The notes: generated by a model not told the origin, from the sequence alone. Counted from the first letter of the stretch, positions 27,345 to 36,203 are shown. The stretch: 64,000 nt of DNA from JADKCL01 sp046329055 (GCA_046329055.1 JAXLVK010000006.1:1-64000); one strand, 5' to 3'. Numbers and translations are program-made.

Positions 27345-27953
27345 ATGAAAAGGATCCTTTTGGTATTGATGGTATTGGGCTGTGGCTTGTTGGGGCAGGC
27401 TCAGGTGACGCACGAGGGCGAGGCACAGGAGCGCTTGAAGGTGGGACGGCATGTATGGAAGGATGCCTCCGGGCAGATCAAGGCAGAAGTCGTGCACGAT
27501 GCCAAGGGTATGGTCGTTTCCTTCCGAACTTGGGACAACAAGGGCTTGCTCATCGACGAAATCAAGCTCGACCCCAAGCGTGATCGGAAGGAATTGCCGG
27601 CCATGGACATGGTCTATGAAGAGGATGGATTTGGCTTCGTGCTGATCCAAGGACAAGCCACGGCGGACGCGCCCAAGCCCATTGCTGGCGATAAGGTCGG
27701 CGTTTTCTACGAGGGCTACCTCCAGGACGGCACCATCTTCGATGGGAACATGTCAGGCAAGAAACCCTTCCGCTACAAATTCGCCAACAATGAAGTGGTA
27801 GAGGGCTTCGACCGCGCCGTGGGGCTGCTGCAGGTAGGGGAGGAGGGATATTTTTGGCTGCCCGCTTCGATGGCTTATGGAGAGAATGTCGCTGGTGAGA
27901 TTCCGCCGTTTTCTGATCTTCTTTTTAAGATTCGGTTGGTAGATTTGAATTGA
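27345..27953 (+). CDS. Exported FKBP-type peptidyl-prolyl cis-trans isomerase
   Basis: A protein of 202 residues. The start at 27345 (MKRILLVLMVLGCGLLGQAQ) gives a signal peptide; the VLGC could act as a lipobox, so a lipoprotein is possible. After a short N-terminal region (about 25-95) comes one FKBP domain: VGVFYEGYLQDGTIFDGNMS, KPFRYKFANNEVVEGFDRAV, GEEGYFWLPASMAYGE and DLLFKIRLVD. It catalyses proline isomerisation during folding of envelope or exported proteins. The N-terminal region replaces the usual FKBP-N dimerisation domain. The tightly placed upstream glnS terminator suggests independent transcription. Confidence 0.9.
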   Translation: MKRILLVLMVLGCGLLGQAQVTHEGEAQERLKVGRHVWKDASGQIKAEVVHDAKGMVVSFRTWDNKGLLIDEIKLDPKRDRKELPAMDMVYEEDGFGFVLIQGQATADAPKPIAGDKVGVFYEGYLQDGTIFDGNMSGKKPFRYKFANNEVVEGFDRAVGLLQVGEEGYFWLPASMAYGENVAGEIPPFSDLLFKIRLVDLN

Positions 27954-27960
27954 GCCTCCC

Positions 27961-28161
27961 GTGGATTTCGATGGAAGCATTTTTGCGCCCGAGCAGATAG
28001 AAGTCATGAATGAGGTGTACGAGGTGTTTGGGCAGTTTTCCGCTTGGAAGCTGCGCGACATGACGCACCAAGAGAAGCCTTGGGCGAGCACCAACAGAAA
28101 CGATGTCATCCCAAAGGACCTGATCAAGGAGTATTTTTTGCAGGCAGTGGTGTCCGCCTGA
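27961..28161 (+). pseudogene. Remnant of a Panacea (DUF4065, SocA-like) antitoxin domain
   Basis: A 66-codon reading frame from a GTG codes FAPEQIEVMNEVYEVFGQFS and AWKLRDMTHQEKPWASTNRN, ending IPKDLIKEYFLQAV. This matches the C-terminal third of Panacea domains (xxVYExFGxxSAWxLxxxTHxExPW). The N-terminal two thirds are missing: the FKBP stop lies 7 bases upstream. No toxin gene is adjacent. I read it as a decayed piece of a toxin-antitoxin module left by deletion or insertion; a very short functional product cannot be excluded. Confidence 0.55.
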
Positions 28162-28164
28162 CAA

Positions 28165-29322
28165 TCACCACACATTCAGCACGTCCACCACGCTGCTCAG
28201 CAGTTCCACCCCGGAGAAGAAGATCCCGATTCCAAACACCAGGTGCCGCTTTTCCAGGTTGGTGAAGGCTATGGGGAGTAGAGTGACGGAGGCAGCTGAA
28301 AAGGCGATTGGGAACAGGCAGTACAGGATCAGTGCAGGTGTGCCGTGGCTGTATTGCAGGCCGCTGATGATGGAGACCATGATCAGCGCGGACGCAATCG
28401 CCATCCTGCGCGGGCCAACTTTGGCGGCAAGGAAGCCCATGGGCAAGGACAGCACTGCCGCAGCGGCGATCAGCACGCTCGTGAACACCGCCGAATAATG
28501 CGCGCCATTGGTCACGCCTGCGGCGACATTCCACAGCTCGGCCCAGGTTGCCTTGAGCTCGGGAAACATCACCGTGGGCACAGCGCTGTCATTCAGCCAA
28601 TTTGGGAACAGCTTGAAAAAGACAGTCGTTGCGGCACCTACGATCAGCCCCAGAAGGAAAACGAGGGGGAAATTGGATTTGCGGTCGGCGCTTTCGCTGG
28701 GTGCAGAGGTGTCGCCTTGGGAGACGATCGACTTGGAAACCCTGGCGAAAAGCGTGCCCGAGGTGAACACCAGCACACCGCCAACGGCAAATGTGAGTGG
28801 CCCACCAAAGAAGTGGATCAAATCCAGCAACACCGGCTCCAATGCTGCCACCAGGTCCGCCAAGATCACGAACAACGCGACCACAATCGGCATCCTGCTC
28901 TCCGGGACAAATGTCTCCACGGTCGAAATCGCCGGGCTGTGGAAAATGTTCATCGCGATCAGCCACAGGGCAACCATGACCGGAAAAAGTAGCCGAATAA
29001 TTCCGCCGGGCTCGGCAAAAACGGTCACCGCCACCACCATGAAAACCATGGAAACGAAGTTGATGCCGATGGTGACGACGGGCAGTCGGTTGCCACCCCG
29101 CTTGATCATGCGGTCCGCGGCGAGTCCGGCGATGGGCGGCGTGACGAAGAGAATCACCCCTTGCAGGATGGCAAGCGGAACAGTGAACTCGGTGAATTTG
29201 AACAAGGTAAGCAGCGCGGGCTGATACTCATGGTAGGCCATCCAGCTGATGAGGATAGCCAAGTCGAGGAAGATGAGGCTTGCAATCGCACCCCAACGAA
29301 TCTCTTGCGTGTTCGCGTTCAT
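28165..29322 (-). CDS. MFS transporter
   Basis: A protein of 385 residues. The start at 29322 (MNANTQEIRWG) is chosen because it leaves a short cytosolic tail before the first membrane segment. About eleven to twelve hydrophobic segments are visible, with an MFS motif A-like loop (GLAADRMIKRGGNRLP) between segments 2 and 3 and a weaker copy (GFLAAKVGPRRM) in the second half. The long loop between halves carries a Ser-rich acidic stretch (SAPSESADRKS). The substrate cannot be read from the sequence. It is convergent with the Panacea remnant and divergent from asnS. Confidence 0.8.
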   Translation of the reverse strand: MNANTQEIRWGAIASLIFLDLAILISWMAYHEYQPALLTLFKFTEFTVPLAILQGVILFVTPPIAGLAADRMIKRGGNRLPVVTIGINFVSMVFMVVAVTVFAEPGGIIRLLFPVMVALWLIAMNIFHSPAISTVETFVPESRMPIVVALFVILADLVAALEPVLLDLIHFFGGPLTFAVGGVLVFTSGTLFARVSKSIVSQGDTSAPSESADRKSNFPLVFLLGLIVGAATTVFFKLFPNWLNDSAVPTVMFPELKATWAELWNVAAGVTNGAHYSAVFTSVLIAAAAVLSLPMGFLAAKVGPRRMAIASALIMVSIISGLQYSHGTPALILYCLFPIAFSAASVTLLPIAFTNLEKRHLVFGIGIFFSGVELLSSVVDVLNVW

Positions 29323-29444
29323 GTGGTGAAAAACTTTGGTGGGAGTCAATATAGCAAAAAACCATACGCCCTGTGGCTGGCGCGGAATACCTACGGATTC
29401 GGGCAGATGATCGGATCATTCCTCCCAAATCATTCGATTTTCAC

Positions 29445-29452
29445 TACTTTTG
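29445..29452 (+). promoter_or_regulatory. Bacteroidota-type -7 promoter box of asnS
   Basis: TACTTTTG matches TAnnTTTG and lies 22 bases before the asnS ATG. It is the same octamer and nearly the same spacing as before the macro-domain gene. Confidence 0.55.
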
Positions 29453-29474
29453 CCAAAATTTTTCAATCACCACG

Positions 29475-30872
29475 ATGACGTACGCAGCAGCACGAGTCAA
29501 AGACATGTTCCGCACACCAGCGGAGCTTTTGGGAAAACCGATTGAGGTCAAGGGCTGGGTTCGCGGTAATCGCGACCAGAAGGATGTGGCCTTCCTCCAA
29601 TTCAATGATGGCACCTTCTACACCAACATGCAGGTGGTCGCCAAGTCGGACCTCTCGAATTTTGACGATGTGAAGCGCCTGAGCCTTGGCTCCAGCATCA
29701 CGGTTCGTGGCCGCCTCCAAAAGTCCGAGGGCAAGGGCCAAGACCACGACATCGTCGCCGAGGAGATCATCATCGAGGGCTTTGCGGACCTGAGCAACCC
29801 CATCCAAAACAAGCGCATGACCATGGAATTCCTCCGGGAAATCCCCCACATGCGCATGCGCACCAACACCTTCATGGCTGTGTTCCGGGTGCGCTCCCTG
29901 CTCGCCCATGCGATCCACACATTCTTTCAGGAGCGTGACTTCGTCTATGTCCACACGCCCATCATCACGAGCGCGGACGCCGAGGGAGCAGGCGAGATGT
30001 TCCGAGTCACGACCCTGGAGCCCAAGGAATACAAGTACGACAAGGATGGCAATGTCATCTGGTCGGACGAACTCCTCGGCCGCAAGGGCTACCTGACCGT
30101 GAGTGGTCAGCTCAACGTGGAGCCTTTCTGCGTTCCCTTCCGCAACGTGTACACCTTTGGCCCGACTTTCCGCGCTGAGAACTCCAACACTGCCCGCCAC
30201 GCGAACGAGTTTTGGATGATCGAGCCGGAGATCGCATTTGCCGACCTCGAAGCCGATGCCAACCTCGCCGAGGACATGCTCAAGTTCATCTTCCGTTATG
30301 TGCTTGACCGCGCCCCCGAGGAGATGGAATTCTTCAACCAATGGATCGACCAAGGCATCCTGCCCCGCATCCAGAACATCCTGGAGAACGAATTTGCCCG
30401 GATGAGCTATACCGAGGCCATCGAGGTGCTGAAGAAGTCTGGCAGAACCTTCGAATACGCGCCCGAATGGGGCATTTCCTTGCAGACCGAGCACGAGCGC
30501 TACCTCGCCGAGGAGTATTGCAAGAAGCCCGTCTTCGTAATGGACTACCCCAAGGACTTCAAGGCCTTCTACATGCGCCTCAACGATGACAACAAGACCG
30601 TCCGCGCCATGGACGTGCTCGTGCCCGGCATCGGCGAGATCATCGGCGGTAGCCAACGCGAGGAGCGCCCGGATGTCCTCCTGAAGATGATGGAATTCCA
30701 TCACCTGAACCCCGACGATTACCAATGGTACACCGACCTGCGCCGCTTCGGGACGTTCCCGCACGCAGGCTTTGGCCTCGGCTTCGAAAGGGCCGTGATG
30801 TACCTCACCGGGATGAAAAACATCCGCGACGTGATCCCTTACCCGCGGACACCCAACAACATCCTCTTTTGA
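29475..30872 (+). CDS. asnS: Asparaginyl-tRNA synthetase
   Basis: A protein of 465 residues. The ATG at 29475 starts MTYAAARVKDMF, which fits the family N-terminus; the upstream extension would run into the promoter box. It has an N-terminal OB-fold anticodon-binding domain (about 20-120, GKPIEVKGWVRGNRDQKDVA). The class II core has motif 2 TFRAENSNTARHANEFWMIE (231-250) and motif 3 GFGLGFERAVMYLTG near the C-terminus. The AsnRS-type residues around the amino-acid site fit asparagine and not aspartate. It charges tRNA-Asn. Own promoter and terminator. Confidence 0.97.
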   Translation: MTYAAARVKDMFRTPAELLGKPIEVKGWVRGNRDQKDVAFLQFNDGTFYTNMQVVAKSDLSNFDDVKRLSLGSSITVRGRLQKSEGKGQDHDIVAEEIIIEGFADLSNPIQNKRMTMEFLREIPHMRMRTNTFMAVFRVRSLLAHAIHTFFQERDFVYVHTPIITSADAEGAGEMFRVTTLEPKEYKYDKDGNVIWSDELLGRKGYLTVSGQLNVEPFCVPFRNVYTFGPTFRAENSNTARHANEFWMIEPEIAFADLEADANLAEDMLKFIFRYVLDRAPEEMEFFNQWIDQGILPRIQNILENEFARMSYTEAIEVLKKSGRTFEYAPEWGISLQTEHERYLAEEYCKKPVFVMDYPKDFKAFYMRLNDDNKTVRAMDVLVPGIGEIIGGSQREERPDVLLKMMEFHHLNPDDYQWYTDLRRFGTFPHAGFGLGFERAVMYLTGMKNIRDVIPYPRTPNNILF

Positions 30873-30875
30873 GCA

Positions 30876-30902
30876 GAATTCACTGAATTCACTGAATTCA
30901 CC
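30876..30902 (+). repeat. Three tandem 9-bp repeats
   Basis: GAATTCACT, GAATTCACT, GAATTCACC directly after the asnS stop and before its terminator. No function evident; probably slippage-generated. Confidence 0.8.
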
Positions 30903-30903
30903 G

Positions 30904-30942
30904 AATCGGCCTTCCTCGCAACACGGGAAGGCCGATTTTTTT
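30904..30942 (+). terminator. Intrinsic terminator of asnS
   Basis: A 12-bp stem AATCGGCCTTCC / GGAAGGCCGATT (30904-30915 with 30926-30937) with a 10-base loop, running into a T tract to 30942. Confidence 0.85.
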
Positions 30943-30984
30943 CTGCAATTCAGTCAATTCCATAATTCTGATCCTAGAATCAGC

Positions 30985-31686
30985 TCACAGCCCCAACAGG
31001 AACCTTGGATCCGGGCAATTGTTGGAGTAGTGCTTGAGGGTTTCCACGGAGCAGACGCCGGGGTAGTCGCCTTGCTTGCCTTCCATGTCGATGATGATTT
31101 GAAAATGAAGGTGCGGAGGCCAATTGCCATTCTCATCCGGAGCTCCTAGGCAGCCAATAAGGTCCCCCTTCGTGACTTGCTGTCCGGGTTGCCAAGGTAG
31201 GAGGGAGGCCCGGCCTAGGTGCCCGTAAAGCAGGTGAAAGGCAGTGCCGCGCACCCAATGCTGAACAATTATTGTCGGGCCATAATCCCCGAAGGCGTCA
31301 TTATCTTGGAGGCTATGGATGGTCCCATCAAGGGGGCTGTACACTTTTTCGCCCGCATCCATCCAGAAGTCCAGGCCCAGGTGAATGTTTCGGGGACTTT
31401 GCTCCTGATGGAAAATGCTGCTGTTGCCGTAGATGAGCCTTTGCTCCTGATATCCTCCCCAGACCATGCGCGAATGCGTTGCTGCGCGACGATCCTCAAC
31501 GAATTGGGTCAGTTCAGCCCGGTTGTAAGGCGTCGGACCCGTGTTGCGGACGTTGTGGACCGACAGGTCTATGCGTGGTGGAAATGTACCCTTTATGGGG
31601 AAGTCAAAAAGCTCCCCAGACTTAGCAGAAAGGCTCCGTATCAGGGCGGAAATCACATGTTGAATATGGCAGAATCCCAGCATCAA
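30985..31686 (-). CDS. M23-family metallopeptidase without signal peptide
   Basis: A protein of 233 residues. It has a LytM/M23 core with HLGLDFW (H102, D106; the HxxxD zinc ligands), a GHL (155-157) and the closing HLHFQ (H192, H194). The order matches zinc endopeptidases that cut peptidoglycan cross-bridges. No signal peptide or membrane segment is evident at the annotated start, and the N-terminal 95 residues are not recognised. It may be cytosolic, exported by another route, or have a mis-called start. It faces asnS convergently and diverges from the methyltransferase gene. Confidence 0.8.
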   Translation of the reverse strand: MMLGFCHIQHVISALIRSLSAKSGELFDFPIKGTFPPRIDLSVHNVRNTGPTPYNRAELTQFVEDRRAATHSRMVWGGYQEQRLIYGNSSIFHQEQSPRNIHLGLDFWMDAGEKVYSPLDGTIHSLQDNDAFGDYGPTIIVQHWVRGTAFHLLYGHLGRASLLPWQPGQQVTKGDLIGCLGAPDENGNWPPHLHFQIIIDMEGKQGDYPGVCSVETLKHYSNNCPDPRFLLGL

Positions 31687-31918
31687 CTCAAATTTCCCTT
31701 ACCCAATTTTTCAGGAAAACACCCAAATTTGAGTGCTCATAGTTGCTGGTGCCTACCAAATGCTCCGCAGTGGTTGAAAGAGTTGGAAAAAGAGGCGTTG
31801 AACATTAGGCAAATGGAAAACATTTCAGCATCTTGGCCGCTCATCTCTAAGGCGTTTTTAAGACAGTGTTCAGATCGATCAGTAGGCTTGATTTCCCTAC
31901 CACAATTGTAGGATTCGG

Positions 31919-32899
31919 ATGAAGGAGATTTACGATAAGATCGAATGCCTCGTTCGTCCGGGTGAATTCGATGAAATCTTGGGCTATCATTCATGGCGCC
32001 ATCGAATTCCCATTCGAGAGGGCTTTGTCACTCCTGGGTATCTCAGTGACAACTACTGGGACATATCCAGCTTCCCGACGGACCTGACCGGGAAATCCGT
32101 GTTGGACATCGGCAGCAACGATGGCATCAATGCCTTCCATGCGGAGCGCATCGGTGCGCGAGAAGTCCTGGGGATTGACCTCTACACCGAGAGCGCTGAA
32201 TACAAGCATACCTCGGGTTGGAGTCCGATCGGCTGCCAATTGGCCAAGAAGGCCTTGAATTCCAAAGTAGAGTTCAGGAGCATGAGCCTCTACGACGCGG
32301 AACAGCTTGGCAGGCAATACGATGTCGTGATCCTCGGCGATGTGATGAATTGGCTGGGAGACATTCCTGGCGCCATCAAGTCGATCTCATCCGTCTGCGG
32401 CGAGCGGTTGATCATCCGGGACGGACTCATGCGCCGCAAGGAGGGAAAGCCATTCCTCCACTATGTCCACAATGAGAACATGGACCTGATGTACCTGCCC
32501 AATTTCACCTTCATGGAGGTGATCCTGAAGCAGTGCGGGTTCAAGAACATCACATTCCAAAAGGTCGAGGTGCAAAAGCTCTTCAATGAATGGGTGACGG
32601 ACTATCCACTGATCACATCGACCTCGAAAGTGCCTGTTTTCCAGACCCCTTGGTCCAAGGAGATCATTGATACGATCTCACTGAGCAAGCATCAGGCCCT
32701 CAGCAAGGTGGACGGCAGGATATTTGCACGTCGATCGGGATGGGTGAATGTCTCGGATGTCAGTGCGGAGATTTTCCGTCCGCGGCCGATGTTGAGCTTT
32801 GCACGGAAGATTTTCGGTGAGGATGCCGTCCTCTGGCTCAAATCAAGGCTTGTGGCCAAGGAGCAAGATGACTCCTACACCATCACTGCGACCCGGTAG
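31919..32899 (+). CDS. CmoB-like (DUF1698) SAM-dependent methyltransferase
   Basis: A protein of 326 residues. The N-terminal part has the family phrase YHSWRHRIPIREGFVTPGYL (23-42). Then comes a Rossmann methyltransferase core with SAM motif I VLDIGSNDGINAFHAERIGA (61-80) and motif IV ILGDVMNWLGDIP. The C-terminal third (LPNFTFMEVILKQCGF, then LSFARKIFGEDAV) resembles enzymes next to surface-polysaccharide genes as much as CmoB itself, which makes 5-carboxymethoxyuridine in tRNA. Substrate therefore open: tRNA or a sugar. The gene ends 8 bases from convergent dinB. Confidence 0.7.
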   Translation: MKEIYDKIECLVRPGEFDEILGYHSWRHRIPIREGFVTPGYLSDNYWDISSFPTDLTGKSVLDIGSNDGINAFHAERIGAREVLGIDLYTESAEYKHTSGWSPIGCQLAKKALNSKVEFRSMSLYDAEQLGRQYDVVILGDVMNWLGDIPGAIKSISSVCGERLIIRDGLMRRKEGKPFLHYVHNENMDLMYLPNFTFMEVILKQCGFKNITFQKVEVQKLFNEWVTDYPLITSTSKVPVFQTPWSKEIIDTISLSKHQALSKVDGRIFARRSGWVNVSDVSAEIFRPRPMLSFARKIFGEDAVLWLKSRLVAKEQDDSYTITATR

Positions 32900-32907
32900 C
32901 CTACGGG

Positions 32908-34005
32908 TTAGATCGCAGTTTCTCCTTCATCGAGGAATGGCAGCTCCATTTGCCCGCCGGGCCTGATAGCAGTGCGTTCCTGCTCGAAATTGGAGATGCC
33001 CACGCCAATCAATCTCACTGGTCTGCTTGCGGCCTCTGTCTTGCGAAGGAGCGCCTTGGCTCTGGCAGCAATCACTTCAATGTCCGTGAGGTAGTTTTCG
33101 GAGCTTTCGCTGCGTGTGACGAGCTGGAAATCCCCGTACTTCACCTTCAGGGTCACTGTCCTGCCTGTGAGCTCGTTGCGGTCAAGGCGGCGGCGTAGCA
33201 TACCCGTGAGGCGCTCGATCTCCGCATCCAAGACCTCCAAGTCGCTCGTGTCTTCAAGGAAGGTGTCCTCCACGCTCACGGATTTTGTGGGGCGCTCCGG
33301 AATCACATCCCGCTCATCGATCCCATGGGCGACTTGGTGGTAATACCTTCCAAACTTCCCAAAGTGCCGCATCAGCACCCGCACATCTTGGTTCCGTAGG
33401 TCCAAGCCCGTGTGGATACCGAGGGCTTTCATCTTTTCTGCCGTTTTCTCGCCAATCCCGTGAAACTTGTGAATCGGCAAGCTGTCGATGAAATCCTGTG
33501 CCTGCTCCGGGGAGATGAAATTCAGGCCGTTGGGTTTCTTGTGGCCGGAGGCCATTTTTGCGAGGAACTTGTTGAAGGAGACGCCTGCGGTGGCTGTCAA
33601 TCCTGTCTCAGCGAGGATGGCTGCCCGGATATCCCTCGCGATGGCGATGGCTGAGGACATCTGCGGCTTGTTTTCGGTCACATCCAAGTAGGCCTCATCC
33701 AGAGAGAGGGGCTCGACCAAATCGGTGTACCGATGGAAGATTGCCCGGATTTGGCCGGAGACGGTCTTGTAGGCATCCATCCTCGGCCGCACAAAGATGA
33801 GTTGGGGGCAGAGCCGCTGCGCGGTCAGGGAGGGCATGGCTGAGCGCACGCCAAACTTCCTCGCTTCATAACTCGCTGTGCTGACCACGCCCCTGCCACC
33901 TGGGCTGCCCCCCACCGCGATCGGCTTGCCGCGCAAGGAGGGATTGTCCCGCTGCTCCACCGAGGCGTAGAAGGCGTCCATGTCGATATGGATGATCTTT
34001 TTCAA
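32908..34005 (-). CDS. dinB: DNA polymerase IV (Y family)
   Basis: A protein of about 365 residues. It has the catalytic N-terminus KKIIHIDMDAFYASVEQRD, the second acidic pair in SLDEAYLDVT, the helix-hairpin-helix region (IHKFHGIGEKTAEKMKALGI) and the little-finger domain. The C-terminus, QMELPFLDE, contains a QxxLPF-like beta-clamp-binding peptide, as expected. No ATG lies near the conserved N-terminus. TTG at 34005 gives the family-typical MKKIIHIDMD; TTG at 34026 would add seven residues. Translesion synthesis, probably stress-induced, though no LexA box is visible to me. Confidence 0.93.
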   Translation of the reverse strand: MKKIIHIDMDAFYASVEQRDNPSLRGKPIAVGGSPGGRGVVSTASYEARKFGVRSAMPSLTAQRLCPQLIFVRPRMDAYKTVSGQIRAIFHRYTDLVEPLSLDEAYLDVTENKPQMSSAIAIARDIRAAILAETGLTATAGVSFNKFLAKMASGHKKPNGLNFISPEQAQDFIDSLPIHKFHGIGEKTAEKMKALGIHTGLDLRNQDVRVLMRHFGKFGRYYHQVAHGIDERDVIPERPTKSVSVEDTFLEDTSDLEVLDAEIERLTGMLRRRLDRNELTGRTVTLKVKYGDFQLVTRSESSENYLTDIEVIAARAKALLRKTEAASRPVRLIGVGISNFEQERTAIRPGGQMELPFLDEGETAI

Positions 34006-34130
34006 TGAATCATTGACAATTAACAATGAATCATGGAAATGCGGGGCGGGAATTGCTAAAAATTTTGAGAATTTTTCTTTTGAGGTGGTTGTTGTGCTCG
34101 TAGGGGTGAGGCCTTGGGTTTGGCGGGGCG

Positions 34131-34166
34131 CAAAACAAAAGAGGCAGCGCCTGCGCGCTGCCTCTT
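34131..34166 (-). terminator. Intrinsic terminator of the OmpA/TPR lipoprotein gene
   Basis: A perfect 12-bp stem AAGAGGCAGCGC / GCGCTGCCTCTT (34139-34150 with 34155-34166) has a 4-base loop. On the minus strand it is followed by a T-rich tract (34140-34131). It lies 23 bases after the stop of the 34190-36151 gene. Confidence 0.9.
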
Positions 34167-34189
34167 CCTATTCTGCCTTGCCGGTAGGC

Positions 34190-36151
34190 TTAGCGGAGGA
34201 ATTTTTGGAATTCGGGGTTGCCTTTCATCACGGAGAAGGCGGGGTTGGAAGCAACGCGGCCCTTGAGGGTGGCGTCGCGGTCGATGGCCTTCTGCAGATG
34301 CTCGACGGTCTTGTTGGTAAGGCCGCGGTAAGCGTAGATGAGGGCGAGGTTGAAGTAGGCAGGAGCCAAGGTGTTGTCCTTGTCGAGAGCGGCAAGGAAA
34401 TCGGCTTCAGCCTCAGTGGTACGCATGGTCTTCAGCTTGGCAACACCGCGGTTGTTGAGATTGGCGGCGCTGGGGGTGGAGCCTTCGAGCAGCTCATCGT
34501 ACTCGGCGAGGGCGCCGGAGATGAAGCCGATCTTGTCCATCATGACCGCACGGTTGAAGTACAGGCTCTTGTTGTCCGGGTAGCGGACAGCGTAGTCGTT
34601 GTACTGATCCATCATCTCCATGCGCTGGTCCAGGGTGTAGTTGTTGGCGTACTTGGTCTTGTAAGCCAGAGCTGCCAGGGCGTACTGCATGTTGTTGTTG
34701 TCCAGGGCGAGGGCATCGTCGATGTCCTTAATGGCGCCTTGGAAGTTGCCGCTACCGAACTGGTAGGTGGAGCGCATGGCGAAGAGGTTGGGCTTCTTGT
34801 TGTTGCCGATCAGGATGTCCAGTACGCGCATGCCTTTCTTGAGGTCGCCGCCTTCTTTGTAGGCACCCACAGTCATGGTCTCATTGGCCACGCGGACGAG
34901 TTCGTCGCTGATGACAGGCATTTGGCTCGGGTAGTACTCGACCCACATCTTGTCGGGAGCGTAGTCAAACTTGAAGGTAGCGAAGGTGTGGCGGGTGTTC
35001 ACGATCACTTCGTCCACGAGCTTCTTCCAGAAAGCGAGCTTCCGCATCTCAGCCTCTTTCTCGTCGTTGGTGCCAGCACCGTTGGCGATGTTGAGGACGG
35101 ATTGTTGCTCTTCGCCGCTGAGGGCGCTAGCCTTGGTGAGCAGGGTGAGGCGGTTCCAGTCTTCGCCACGACCAGCGGAGGTGACTTCGATGGTGCTGTC
35201 GGAGAGGGACTTCTTCAGGTCGTCATAGACAGCCTTGGCGCGGCGCTCGCTCAGCTCTTGGTTCTTGTCTTCCTTGCCACCGAGGGATGCCCAGCCTTCG
35301 AGGTTGATGCTGGTGACTTTGTAGCCGACATCGGTGTACTTCTTGATGTAGTCCTTGATGGCGGTGGTGAGGAGGTTCTGGTCAAACTTCACCGAGTTCT
35401 CGGGGAAGATGAGGTCCAGGGTGCCGGTGAAGCCGCGGTACTTGTAGTTTTCGTCGTTGATCTTGACGTCGGGCAAGGCAATCACAGACTCGGGATTTGC
35501 GCCGTCCCAGGGTTGGAAGGTGCAGCAAGCCGGGCTGATGGGGCCGAGCGGAACCTCTTGGCTGTTGCAGAGGACTTTCTTCTTGGTGCCCTTCTTGTTG
35601 TACTTCTCGACCGTGAAGCTCAGCTTGATTTGCTTGCCGCTCAGGTCTTTCTCGCTCACTGCGAGCGGAATCTTGTACATGAAGACAGGCTCCTTGTTGG
35701 CATCATAGTAAGCGCGGTCCACCTTGACCGAGCCCACGTCGCCGCTGGGAGACTTCTCCATGCTGTTCAGGTGATCCAAGGAATTGTAGGTCGCCTTGAC
35801 GGTGATGGCTACACCCTTGGTGAGGTATTTCTCATACTCCAAGTCGCCTGCGAGGCGGAAGTTGAGGACCTCGTCCTTGATCTCGTACTGCGCGGGCTCG
35901 AGGTAGTAGTAGTCGATGTCGGAATTGTTCTCTTCCGCGACCACGAGCTTGGCAGTGTTGCTGTTGGCGCTCACGATGGCTTGGATCTCCTCCTTGAAGG
36001 AGTCACAAGTATTCGTGATTTTCTCGCCATTGTATTTGGTCTTATTGATCACGCCCTCGGGTGTACAGGCGCTGAAGGCCATCACAGCCGCGGCTCCCAT
36101 GATGAAAATAGGCGCCTTGATGCCATTGGCAAAAGGGAACAAATTCTTCAT
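34190..36151 (-). CDS. Lipoprotein with OmpA-like domain and C-terminal TPR repeats
   Basis: A protein of 653 residues. The start at 36151 (MKNLFPFANG) gives a lipoprotein signal with lipobox MAFSAC and Cys29. An N-terminal unknown region (30-220) is followed by an OmpA-like domain (SVKFDQNLLTTAIKDYIKKY, then INLEGWASLGGKEDKNQELS, SERRAKAVYDDL). That pattern binds peptidoglycan diaminopimelate in relatives. Another unknown segment follows, and at the C-terminus four to five TPR repeats (NFQGAIKDIDDALALDNNN, TEAEADFLAALDKDNTLAPA, TVEHLQKAIDRDATLK). A periplasmic scaffold tying the outer membrane to the wall is likely. It has its own promoter box and strong terminator, consistent with high expression. 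Confidence 0.8.
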   Translation of the reverse strand: MKNLFPFANGIKAPIFIMGAAAVMAFSACTPEGVINKTKYNGEKITNTCDSFKEEIQAIVSANSNTAKLVVAEENNSDIDYYYLEPAQYEIKDEVLNFRLAGDLEYEKYLTKGVAITVKATYNSLDHLNSMEKSPSGDVGSVKVDRAYYDANKEPVFMYKIPLAVSEKDLSGKQIKLSFTVEKYNKKGTKKKVLCNSQEVPLGPISPACCTFQPWDGANPESVIALPDVKINDENYKYRGFTGTLDLIFPENSVKFDQNLLTTAIKDYIKKYTDVGYKVTSINLEGWASLGGKEDKNQELSERRAKAVYDDLKKSLSDSTIEVTSAGRGEDWNRLTLLTKASALSGEEQQSVLNIANGAGTNDEKEAEMRKLAFWKKLVDEVIVNTRHTFATFKFDYAPDKMWVEYYPSQMPVISDELVRVANETMTVGAYKEGGDLKKGMRVLDILIGNNKKPNLFAMRSTYQFGSGNFQGAIKDIDDALALDNNNMQYALAALAYKTKYANNYTLDQRMEMMDQYNDYAVRYPDNKSLYFNRAVMMDKIGFISGALAEYDELLEGSTPSAANLNNRGVAKLKTMRTTEAEADFLAALDKDNTLAPAYFNLALIYAYRGLTNKTVEHLQKAIDRDATLKGRVASNPAFSVMKGNPEFQKFLR

Positions 36152-36195
36152 TGATTGTGTTTTAACAATAGACACTGATCGGAATTAACAGGCAG

Positions 36196-36203
36196 CAAAT
36201 GTA
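36196..36203 (-). promoter_or_regulatory. Bacteroidota-type -7 promoter box
   Basis: On the minus strand TACATTTG fits TAnnTTTG and lies 44 bases before the ATG of the OmpA/TPR lipoprotein. The surroundings are AT-rich, unlike the coding sequence. Confidence 0.55.

Noticed and set aside
31219..31911. 230-codon plus-strand open frame
   Set aside because: Mostly antisense to the M23 peptidase with its zinc motifs; no family signal.
31919..32899. Naming the CmoB-like gene cmoB
   Set aside because: Only the methyltransferase core and the DUF1698-type entry are shared; the C-terminal third differs, and no cmoA is nearby.
33980..36154. 724-codon plus-strand open frame
   Set aside because: Antisense to the OmpA/TPR lipoprotein, which has a lipobox, OmpA motif, promoter and terminator; the plus frame is Val/Gly/Leu-rich noise.
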